Made by a program: the position numbers and the translations under genes
The notes under the pieces: generated by a model
What the model saw: the letters and a program-made list of their open reading frames with translations, nothing else
Database searches by the model: none
Told to the model about the DNA's origin: nothing
Part shown: positions 1-7,633 of the stretch, one piece after another
How the letters are laid out: every line of letters starts with the position of its first letter
Position numbering within the stretch: the first letter of the stretch is position 1
Assembly (NCBI GenBank): GCA_033557465.1
Contig: CM066041.1
Span: forward strand, 153,425,532-153,489,531
DNA length: 64,000 bases
Direction of reading: 5' to 3'
From: Ichthyophis bannanicus
Lineage: Eukaryota > Chordata > Amphibia > Gymnophiona > Ichthyophiidae

Positions 1-36
1 TGCTGTCGGCTGGCTTCGCCAAGCGCTAGGCTCCCC

Positions 37-1531
37 ATGTCCACGGGATCTCTTTGCCTCATTTGTGGATCTCGGCGGGGTGCCGACGCAGAGACCGGCG
101 TGTGCCCTCGCTGCGCCTCACTGTCTCGCAGCATGGAACAGCGCCTGGAGCATCCTTTACCTGCGACGGCACAGTCGGGTGCCACTTCAGGAGATTTAGA
201 ATCGCCGCTAGAGGGACCCTCGGGGCTTTCTCCTAACAGTGGTTCGGCGCCTGTGGCGCAGCTAGGTCTGGGGGAGTCGTTGCCCTTGGAGGATTTTTCT
301 GCAGATTTTGTTTTGCTCCTGCACCAGGCGTTCTGCCGAAGGCGCCAGGTTATGGGAGTGGCGCCTCTACCACCGCAGGGGCTACCCGTCCAGCCCTCTC
401 CGGGAGAGCCTCCATTGTCCGAATGCAGAGCTCCTAAGCGGCCGCGGTTGCACGACCCTGGTTCTACGGAGGCGGACTGGCCTGAGGGGGATGATCCCGA
501 GTTCGATCCGGAGGGGGATGCAGACGGCTTGGAGGAAGGGGAACTTCCGGAGCCGGAGGATCAAGCGAAGATTATTCGGGTGTTCAGGCGTGAAGAGCTT
601 CCGGCTCTTGTTTCGGAAGCGCTTCAAACGCTAGGTTTGGCCTCTACGCCTAAGGCGGAGGAGGCGGACGGAGTAGATCCCATCATTCAGGCGGTACGAC
701 AAACTCAGGTGGTTTTTTCCCATTCATAAAGTTATTGACCAGATGATTCAGGCTGAGTGGGACACTCCTGAGGCTGGTCTCAAGGGAGTTAAGATCATGC
801 GTCGTCTTTATCCTTTGTCGGAAACGGATATGGAGCGTTTTCGATCTCCCAAGGTCGACGCAGCCGTGTCTGCGGTGACGAAGACGACCACCATTCCGGT
901 GGAAGGGAGTGCGGCTTTGAGGGAGCCGCAGGACCGGAAGATGGACGGTCTGTTGAAGCAGGCCTTTGAGGCGGATGCGATTGCTTTACAGGCTTCCGTT
1001 TGTGGGGCTTGGGTAGCCCGTGCCTGTTTTCGCTGGGTTCAGCGATTTCAGCACGCACCTTCCTTGGACTCTGATACGCTGACGGAAATTCACCGCTTGG
1101 AATCCGGTACGGCGTATTTGGCGGATGTCCAGTACGATCTCATCAGGGCTCTCTCCAATAGCATGGCATCGGTAGTGGCCTCACGGAGAGCTCTTTGGTT
1201 AAAAAATTGGGCGGCCGATGGTTCCTCCAAGTCACGGTTAGGCAAATTGCCTTTTAAGGGTAAATTGCTCTTTGGTGAGGATTTGGATAAGTTGGTCAAA
1301 GATCTCGGTGACTCCAAAGGCGGTCGCTTACCGGAAGATAGACCCAAGCGGGGTAGGTCAATTCCGGTCGCTAGGGGTCAATTTCGGGACTTTCGTAGGT
1401 TCCGGTCACCCCGTTATGCGAGCTTCCAGCGGGGTAGATATAGTTCCCGGGCGTCGAGTTTTCGCGGATTTCGAGGAGCCAGTCGAGGGTTCTCGGCGGG
1501 GGGTTCCCCGGGCCCCCGCAAACCCCAATGA
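37..1531 (+). pseudogene. DIRS A1 gag-like protein, one-base frameshift
   Basis: The first reading frame runs 37-729 and the second 743-1531. Aligned to the intact 494-residue gag of copy A2, A1 has six T at 713-718 where A2 has five (40314-40318), so a +1 slip splits the gene. The N-terminus has two CX2C pairs (CLICG and CPRCAS), a probable zinc-binding site. An acidic middle follows (EEGELPEPEDQ), then a conserved helical part with KNWAADGSSKSR and LFGEDLDKLVKDLG, and an Arg/Gly/Phe-rich tail likely to bind nucleic acid. Gag is assumed to package the element RNA. The last 260 bases overlap the polymerase frame. Confidence 0.82.
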
Positions 1532-3434
1532 AAGACAGCGGGTCCAGGTGGAGCTGCCGATGATCGGAGGACGTCTTCGACGTTTTCTCTCCGCTTGGAT
1601 CCAAATTACTTCCGATCAGTGGGTTCTCGACATTATCAGAGACGGGTATGTTCTCGATTTGGCCCGTCCGGTGCTCGACTCTTTTGTAGCGTCTCCCTGT
1701 CGAGGGGTTCAAAAGACCCTTCAGGTGCGCCAAACGCTCGACCGTCTTCTTCAGCTGGGGGCGGTCATTCCAGTTCCGCAAGCGGAATATGGTCTGGGAA
1801 GGTATTCCATTTATTTCGTGGTGCCAAAGAAGGGAGGCGATCTGCGGCCCATATTGGACCTCAAAGGAGTGAATCGTTGTCTGAGGGTTCCCCACTTTCG
1901 GATGGAGACTCTACGATCTGTCATAGTGGCCGTTCGCCGAGGCGAATTTCTCACGTCCCTCGACCTCACGGAGGCTTATCTCCATATCCCTATTCGGGAA
2001 GACCAGCAGAGGTATCTGCGCTTCGCGCTTCCGTGGGGTCATTTCCAGTTTCAGGCATTGCCTTTCGGTCTAGCGACCGCACCTCGCATATTCACCAAGA
2101 TCATGGTGGTGGTTGCCGTGGCTCTCCACAAGGACGGGGTGCTGGTTCATCCCTATCTGGACGACTGGTTGATTCGCGGGAAATCTCGCGCAGAGAGCTT
2201 GGCAGCGACGGAAAAAGTCATCACGCTCTTACAGTCTCTCGGCTGGGTGGTCAACCCACTCAAGAGCCATGTGGTACCGACACAGATTCTCGAATATTTG
2301 GGGGTGCAATTCGAGACGTGCCGGGGGTTGGTTTCTCTACCCGAACGCAGGGTGTTGACTCTTCAGTCTCTGGTTCGAAGGTTTCGAAGATCTCCAGCCC
2401 CGTCGGCCTGGCGATACCTGCAGTTGTTGGGGACGATGGCGTCCTCCCTGGAGGTGGTGCCTTGGGCGCGTTTTCACATGCGGTCTCTCCAGCGGGCCTT
2501 ACTCCGCCGCTGGTCCAACCAGTCCGATCCACTGAGCAAACGTCTACCTTGCCCGATGACGGTTCGGAAGGATCTATCCTGGTGGTTGAATCCGCTCACT
2601 CTGCGAGTGGGGATGCCATTGGAGCAGCCGGACTGGGTTCCCCTCTTAACGGACGCCTGCCTGACGGGCTGGGGCGCTCACTGCGAGGGCCAATTCGTCC
2701 AGGGGCTATGGTCCCCAGAGGAGAGTGCCTGGTCGATCAACCGATTGGAGCTTCGAGCCATTCGCTTGGCATTGCAAAGCTTCGAGGCTCGGATATCGAC
2801 TCGAGCGATTCGGGTCCTATCCGACAATGCAGCGGCCGTGGCCTACATCAACCGACAAGGAGGAACAGGAAGCGTCGGCCTGGAGGCGGAGGCTCGGACG
2901 TTGTTCGAGTGGGTAGAGCCTCGTCTGTCAGCCATCTCCGCAGCACATATCGCCGGAAAAGACAATGTGACGGCGGACTTCCTCAGCAGAGTTCAGGTGG
3001 ATCCCGGAGAATGGGAGCTACATCCCCGGGTTTTCGCGCAGCTGGTTCAGCGTTGGGGTCAACCACTCATGGACCTAATGGCCACGTGCCGCTCAGCAAA
3101 AGCGGCTCGGTTCTACAGTCGGCGAAGGGAGCCGATGTCCGAAGGCCTGGATGCTCTGTTGCAGATTTGGCCCTCCACGGGTCTTCTCTATGTATTCCCT
3201 CCGTGGCCCCTGCTGGGGCGCGTTATTCAGCGTATCGAAGCCCACCGGGGTCGGGTGCTCTTGATAGCGCCGGATTGGCCGCGTCGTCCTTGGTATGCCG
3301 ATCTGATGCGGTTAGTCGACGGTCCTCCCTGGAAACTTCCCTTAGTGTCGGACCTGTTGTGTCAGGGTCCACTCCGCATGCCGCAAGTGGAGAGATTCTC
3401 TCTTACGGCATGGCTATTGAAAGGGCTAGGCTAA
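1272..3434 (+). CDS. DIRS A1 reverse transcriptase - RNase H - DAM-like methylase polyprotein
   Basis: The frame opens inside gag in the +1 frame; recognisable RT homology starts near 1560. RT shows the LRPILDLKGVNR region, SLDLTEAYLHIPI, and the catalytic YLDD box at 2154-2165. RNase H follows with TDACLTGWG, RLELRAI, LSDNAAAVAYINRQGG and HIAGKDNVTADFLSR, giving the expected acidic residues. After it comes the DIRS methylase-like domain with DLMAT, SEGLDALL, YVFPPWP and LLIAPDWPRRPWYAD. The frame ends at 3434 just after the recombinase frame begins. In copy A2 the two are continuous; A1 has three A at 3420-3422 where A2 has four (43017-43020), so A1 RT cannot read through into the recombinase without a shift. 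Open and possibly functional, but expression is unproven. Confidence 0.85.
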   Translation: MVRIWISWSKISVTPKAVAYRKIDPSGVGQFRSLGVNFGTFVGSGHPVMRASSGVDIVPGRRVFADFEEPVEGSRRGVPRAPANPNERQRVQVELPMIGGRLRRFLSAWIQITSDQWVLDIIRDGYVLDLARPVLDSFVASPCRGVQKTLQVRQTLDRLLQLGAVIPVPQAEYGLGRYSIYFVVPKKGGDLRPILDLKGVNRCLRVPHFRMETLRSVIVAVRRGEFLTSLDLTEAYLHIPIREDQQRYLRFALPWGHFQFQALPFGLATAPRIFTKIMVVVAVALHKDGVLVHPYLDDWLIRGKSRAESLAATEKVITLLQSLGWVVNPLKSHVVPTQILEYLGVQFETCRGLVSLPERRVLTLQSLVRRFRRSPAPSAWRYLQLLGTMASSLEVVPWARFHMRSLQRALLRRWSNQSDPLSKRLPCPMTVRKDLSWWLNPLTLRVGMPLEQPDWVPLLTDACLTGWGAHCEGQFVQGLWSPEESAWSINRLELRAIRLALQSFEARISTRAIRVLSDNAAAVAYINRQGGTGSVGLEAEARTLFEWVEPRLSAISAAHIAGKDNVTADFLSRVQVDPGEWELHPRVFAQLVQRWGQPLMDLMATCRSAKAARFYSRRREPMSEGLDALLQIWPSTGLLYVFPPWPLLGRVIQRIEAHRGRVLLIAPDWPRRPWYADLMRLVDGPPWKLPLVSDLLCQGPLRMPQVERFSLTAWLLKGLG

Positions 3435-4471
3435 GAAAACGCGGTTACTCCCGATCGGTTGTAGCGACTCTCTTACAGGCGCGCAAGAGATCCACTTCGC
3501 TGGCCTATGTTCGGGTTTGGCGTATCTTTGAGGACTGGTGTTCCAGAAACCAGATCCGAGCAGCTACGGCCTCTCTGCCGGTAATACTGGATTTTTTGCA
3601 AGACGGTTTTACTAAGGGTCTCGCCGCCAGTTCTTTGCGGGTCCAATTGGCGGCTCTGTCTTGTTATCGCGGTAAAGTTCAGGGCGTGGCTTTAGGTGCG
3701 CATCCTGATGTGGTTCGTTTTTTGCGTGCTGTGTCTAGGTTACGGCCAGCCCGTAGAGTATCGGTACCCTCGTGGGATCTTAATTTAGTGCTGCGTGCTC
3801 TAAGTGCAGCTCCTTTTGAACCGCTTTCTGGTAGTTCGGTGAAGGATTTGACTCTCAAGACGGTGTTTCTAGTGGCGATATGTTCCGCACGCCGTATTTC
3901 CGAACTCCAGGCTCTGTCTTGCAGGGAGCCTTTTCTGTCTTTCTCCGCTAACAAAGTGGTTCTGCGGCCTGTTCCATCCTTCTTGCCAAAGGTGACTTCT
4001 CCTTTTCACTTGAATCAGGTTGTTTCCCTTCCGTTTTTTTCGGAGTCCGAAGGGCATGCTTCTGATCGTGGTTTGAGTCGGTTGGACCTCAAAAGGGTTC
4101 TGCGTCGCTATTTACGAGTTACCAATGATTTTCGTAAATCAGACCACTTGTTTGTGCTGTTTGGTGGTCCTCGCAAAGGGGAAGCGGCAGCGAAGGCTTC
4201 TATTGCCAGGTGGATTAAAGAGGCGATTGGTTCGGCTTATATTTTGCACGGTCGAACGCCACCACCTGGACTGCGTGCTCACTCTACGAGAGCACAGGCG
4301 ACGTCCTGGGCGGAATTCAGTTTGGTTTCGCCGGTAGATATTTGTAAAGCGGCCACGTGGTCGTCTTTGCACACTTTCAGTAAACATTATCGTCTTGATG
4401 TCTTGGCGGCGAGCGATGCCGGTTTTGGTTCCGCGGTTCTGCGTGCCAGCTGGCACAATCCCACCCGTTAG
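3410..4471 (+). CDS. DIRS A1 tyrosine recombinase
   Basis: About 353 residues from the ATG at 3410; the frame is open much further upstream, but that part is the antisense-like shadow of RT. The N-terminal part (RLRKRGYSRSVVATLLQAR, then YVRVWRIFEDWCSRNQI) is the core-binding region. The catalytic domain has the first Arg in CSARRISELQAL, the HxxR box in RAHSTRAQA, and the nucleophilic Tyr in HTFSKHYRLDV near the end. These are the R, H-x-x-R and Y of the phage-integrase family. DIRS elements use this enzyme in place of a DDE integrase to insert a circular copy. It overlaps the end of RT by 25 bases in another frame. No internal stop is present. Confidence 0.85.
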   Translation: MAIERARLRKRGYSRSVVATLLQARKRSTSLAYVRVWRIFEDWCSRNQIRAATASLPVILDFLQDGFTKGLAASSLRVQLAALSCYRGKVQGVALGAHPDVVRFLRAVSRLRPARRVSVPSWDLNLVLRALSAAPFEPLSGSSVKDLTLKTVFLVAICSARRISELQALSCREPFLSFSANKVVLRPVPSFLPKVTSPFHLNQVVSLPFFSESEGHASDRGLSRLDLKRVLRRYLRVTNDFRKSDHLFVLFGGPRKGEAAAKASIARWIKEAIGSAYILHGRTPPPGLRAHSTRAQATSWAEFSLVSPVDICKAATWSSLHTFSKHYRLDVLAASDAGFGSAVLRASWHNPTR

Positions 4472-4486
4472 GCTGCTTTGATACAT

Positions 4487-4583
4487 CCCATACGTCGAGG
4501 ACTAAGCTGGAGGAACGATAAGGAAATAGTAATTACACTTACCTGATAATTGTAGTTCCTTGAGAGACGACAGCTTAGTCCTC
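4487..4583 (+). repeat. DIRS A1 internal complementary region
   Basis: It starts 15 bases after the recombinase stop. The first half (CCCATACGTCGAGGAC, then GGAACGATAAGG) is the reverse complement of a group-A left end, as seen at 38426. The second half (ATAGTAATTACACTTACC onward) is the reverse complement of the right end at 4986-5055. The two halves abut as the ends would in a circle. Confidence 0.85.
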
Positions 4584-4889
4584 CTGCCTCTCCCTGATTT
4601 CTTTTCGCACGGCACGCCTTGGATGAAGAAGTCCGTATTCCCAGGTGAGTGCATTTCATTTTGTTGTCCTTTCTTTCGATCCAATGTTTTTCTTTTTGTC
4701 TCTACGTTTCTGCTGTGGCAGGGGCGGGACTTCCGTTCCTGTTAGTCATAATTTTGGTTTGTGGGCTACGCCACCAGTAGTAAAAAAAAAAAGAAAGAAA
4801 ACCACAAGCTCAGTTCCTGTTAAGGAATATATTTCCTGTGAGAGCGATTTTACTAAAGGTTAGCTACGTGTTTGAGTTTGCTTTGTCAG

Positions 4890-5055
4890 TAGTTCACTGG
4901 AGTTCCTGAGTTGCAGGGTATGCTGGTTCCAGTGGAGCTGAAATCTGATTGGTCCAGTCTTCATGCTGCAGGAGGAGGTGCACTACCCATACGTCGAGGA
5001 CTAAGCTGTCGTCTCTCAAGGAACTACAATTACCAGGTAAGTGTAATTACTATTT
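4890..5055 (+). repeat. DIRS A1 right inverted terminal repeat
   Basis: This matches the right end of copy A2 (44468-44632) and, inverted, the left end of group A. It includes the region ATTGGTCCAGTCTTC and the terminal CCAGGTAAGTGTAATTAC. The terminal bases include a perfect splice-donor-like GTAAGT at 5037-5042. Confidence 0.8.
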
Positions 5056-5327
5056 AAATGTCCATTGGGGGTAAAAGAACTAAACAAATGGAAAGGGAAT
5101 CTACCTATCTTTTGGTTTCAGGAGACTCCTGACCTTCAAATTTTTTAAGGCACACTAATGAACCGAAAAGCACACTAATGAACGCACATCCCTAGTTTAT
5201 GCTCTATGTGCCACCAAAGACAAATATTTTTCTCACATCCTTATACTTATTTTAATAAAGGCTCCATCTTCAGTAAGCCTATCATTGAATACTTCATACA
5301 CTTAAAATGCTCTGATTTGGATACCCC
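5056..5327. other. Spacer between two DIRS copies, no gene seen
   Basis: AT-rich flank of about 270 bases between A1 and B. The only structure noticed is a short direct repeat GCACACTAATGAAC at about 5151 and 5170. No exon or RNA gene is supported. Confidence 0.5.
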
Positions 5328-5491
5328 TTTTCTCCAGGACCAAGCAGGAAGTCAGTCCTCACTTATGGGTGACGTCGGCGCCGACGGAGCCCTCGCGGAG
5401 CAATTTTCCCCAGCTTTCGAAGAAAGCCTTTGGGAATTGCAGCGCGCATGCGCGGTCCCCTTCCCACCCAGGGGTGCCATCTTGCTCAGTC
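5328..5491 (+). repeat. DIRS B left inverted terminal repeat
   Basis: From TTTCTCCAGGACCAAGCAGG to GGGTGCCATCTTGCTCAGTC. It is the reverse complement, with few mismatches, of 10821-10980. It carries the palindromic GTCGGCGCCGAC at about 5374-5385. The likely promoter and leader lie between here and gag at 5732. Confidence 0.88.
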
Positions 5492-5731
5492 TTCTTTTTT
5501 CCGCGGAGCCCTACAGACGTAGTTTGTGATCGCTGCTGAAAAAGTTGATTTTTTCGTTTGTTTTTTCTCGGTTCGATGCCGTGTCCTTTTCCTGCCCAGC
5601 CTCGATACTCCAATATCGAGTCCGTTCACATTCTTTCGTTTTTTTGTCCTTTGTAACGGGCGTTCCCACCACTTTTTTCTTTTTCCCTGGCAGCACGGTC
5701 TTTCGACCTCGCAGGGGCCCTTTTTCCCCCG

Positions 5732-7633
5732 ATGGCTGCCAGCGGGTTTAAAAAGTGTGATCGCTGTACCAGACTTATGTCTCTTACCGACACACATGAC
5801 TGCTGCCTCCGTTGCCTCGGACCTAATCATGACTCGATGAGTTGTGGTCCGTGCAACAAAATGTCCTCGAAGGCATTGAGTCGGCGGCAGTCACAAAAGG
5901 AACGAATCTTCTCTGACTCCGCGTCCGGTCGGGCCCAGACCTCGTCAGAGGCTTCGACGTCTCGTGACTCCGGCCCCGAGCATCGTCGGAGTTCCTCTGA
6001 GCGGGGGTCTCCCACCCGGGAACATCGTCGGAAGAAGAAACCCACGAGGGCGGCGTCGGAGGACGCTCCTGGTCCCTCGAGGGCCAGGTCGCATAGCCCC
6101 GTCAGCTGCCCCGGGTCCTCGGAGGCGGAGAGGCCTTCGAAGCATCCTCGTCTCGAAGTGGAGTCTCCTGGACACGTGAGTACTGTAGTCCTCGTGGACT
6201 CGCCTCCGAGGGAGCCGCCGTCGGGGCCCGAGTCGGGGGCTGCTGGGTCTTCTGAGTTTGGTCTCAGATTGATGGCCTTGGAGAGCAGTATCGCTGCCTT
6301 CATGGACCAGCAGCGGGCATTGATGTCCGGCCTCGCCAGTGCATCTGCCCCGACCACCGGGACGTCGACGTCCAAGTCGACCCCGGAGGCCGAGCCGATC
6401 CTCGAGTCCATACGAGCTCGAGTCGATCCTCGGCCTCCCGTTCGGGACCGAGGTCGTCGACGCCGGCCTCGGCGTCGGGGCGGAGGTCCTCGGCACTCGC
6501 CCGCACGGAGCCACTCGATTCCTCCACGGAGGAGTCGGGCTGGGACACGGATGAGGACGAGTCACCCGGTTCTTTTCAGACTCGGTGCGTCCCCCTCCGA
6601 CTCGCCCGAGTCGGAGCCTCGGAGGCGATCCCCCCCGGAGGATACCCGGTTCTCCGATTTCGTGAGGGACATGGCCAAGGCTTTGGCCTTCCCCGCGGAT
6701 CCGGAGGAGGAGCCTCGAGCCGAAGAGCTCGAGGCCCTCCAGTATGACTCTCCCCCGAAGGAGGCCTTTACTGTACCGGTTCCTCCGATGCTGGAGCGGC
6801 TGCTCTTCCGCATGTGGGAGAGCCCGGCCTCGACGCCGGTGTTAAGCAAGCGGGTCGATTCCATGTATCGAGTCCGCAAGAGCCCCGGGTTCCAAAAGGC
6901 ACAACTACCGCACCATTCCATGGTGGTGGAATCGGCCATGCATCGACTTAAGAGTCAAAAGATGCACTCCTCGGTGCTTCCGGGTAAGGAGGCCCGGAAC
7001 CTGGATGCCCTCAGTAGGAAGTGCTTCCAGGGCTCTATGCTTGCTTGCCGAGTCCAGACATACCAGCTATATATGGGCATATATCTTCGAGACCAGGCAA
7101 AAGAAATTGCCGGGTTCTCTGCTGGTCTCTCCGAGGAACCTTTGCAGAGGTTCCAGGCCTTGTCCACTGGTATTCGAGAGTGCTTGAAGTTTATTTCTCG
7201 AGCAGCCTACGATGGCTTCGAAGCATCGGCTCGAGTAGCCGGAGCCGGCATCGGTGCTCGCCGTCAGGCTTGGCTTCAGTCATCCGACCTCGAGCCATGG
7301 GTGCAGGACAATTTGGTCGATGTCCCCTGCAGAGGTGAAAACCTCTTTGGTAAGCCCATGGCTGAAAAGGCGGCGGAACTCGAGTCCGAGACTCTCACCA
7401 GAACTCGCCTATCCAGAAAGACCTCTGCCCCTTCACAGAAGAGGAAGGGCTCGGGGAAAAAGCCCCTTTACCCGAGGAAGGTGTCTGCCTATAAACAACA
7501 CCACCCACAATATCAAGCATCAGCAGCTCCCCATCAGGGCCAGCAGGCTAAGGGACAGGGTAATGGGTCCCGTAGGCAGAAGGCCCCCAAGCCCACTACA
7601 CAGGCCCCTGCTCAGCAGGGTGGGGGTTTTTGA
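5732..7633 (+). CDS. DIRS B gag-like protein
   Basis: 633 residues, uninterrupted. The start at 5732 is supported by copies C and D, whose gag begins with a similar peptide (GFKKC). Residues about 7-45 hold a cysteine/histidine cluster (CDRC, HDCCLRC, NHDSMSCGPC), a probable zinc finger different in spacing from group A. A long Ser/Arg/Pro-rich low-complexity stretch follows (about residues 60-310). A conserved part then starts at FSDFVRDMAKALAF and runs through MWESPASTPVLSKRVDSMYR and PHHSMVVESAM, kept in C and D and probably capsid-like. The tail is Lys/Gln-rich and likely binds RNA. The 3' end overlaps the polymerase frame by 380 bases in a +1 relation, as in group A. Confidence 0.85.
   Translation: MAASGFKKCDRCTRLMSLTDTHDCCLRCLGPNHDSMSCGPCNKMSSKALSRRQSQKERIFSDSASGRAQTSSEASTSRDSGPEHRRSSSERGSPTREHRRKKKPTRAASEDAPGPSRARSHSPVSCPGSSEAERPSKHPRLEVESPGHVSTVVLVDSPPREPPSGPESGAAGSSEFGLRLMALESSIAAFMDQQRALMSGLASASAPTTGTSTSKSTPEAEPILESIRARVDPRPPVRDRGRRRRPRRRGGGPRHSPARSHSIPPRRSRAGTRMRTSHPVLFRLGASPSDSPESEPRRRSPPEDTRFSDFVRDMAKALAFPADPEEEPRAEELEALQYDSPPKEAFTVPVPPMLERLLFRMWESPASTPVLSKRVDSMYRVRKSPGFQKAQLPHHSMVVESAMHRLKSQKMHSSVLPGKEARNLDALSRKCFQGSMLACRVQTYQLYMGIYLRDQAKEIAGFSAGLSEEPLQRFQALSTGIRECLKFISRAAYDGFEASARVAGAGIGARRQAWLQSSDLEPWVQDNLVDVPCRGENLFGKPMAEKAAELESETLTRTRLSRKTSAPSQKRKGSGKKPLYPRKVSAYKQHHPQYQASAAPHQGQQAKGQGNGSRRQKAPKPTTQAPAQQGGGF

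Larger units (their letters stand above)
1..5055 (+). mobile_element. DIRS-type retrotransposon copy A1, 5' truncated by the window edge
   Basis: A tyrosine-recombinase retrotransposon. Visible in order are gag (37-1531), RT-RNase H-methylase (to 3434), tyrosine recombinase (3410-4471), an internal complementary region (4487-4583) and a right terminal repeat ending near 5055. Its left terminal repeat lies outside the window. It is clearly related to copy A2 at 38426-44632 along the whole length, but differs by many substitutions, so the two are old separate insertions rather than a recent duplication. DIRS elements insert by recombination of a circular DNA copy and make no ordinary target-site duplication; none is seen here. 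Damage is light: a one-base gag frameshift, and the recombinase out of frame with RT. Confidence 0.9.

Noticed and set aside
1595..3400. Very long plus-strand frame upstream of the A1 recombinase
   Set aside because: It overlaps the RT gene in another frame, and its composition (Ser/Gly/Arg-rich) has no domain until the recombinase begins near 3410. Treated as a shadow frame.
5951..6600. Cellular SR-type splicing factor in the Ser/Arg-rich part of DIRS B gag
   Set aside because: The stretch is continuous with the conserved DIRS gag seen in copies C and D.
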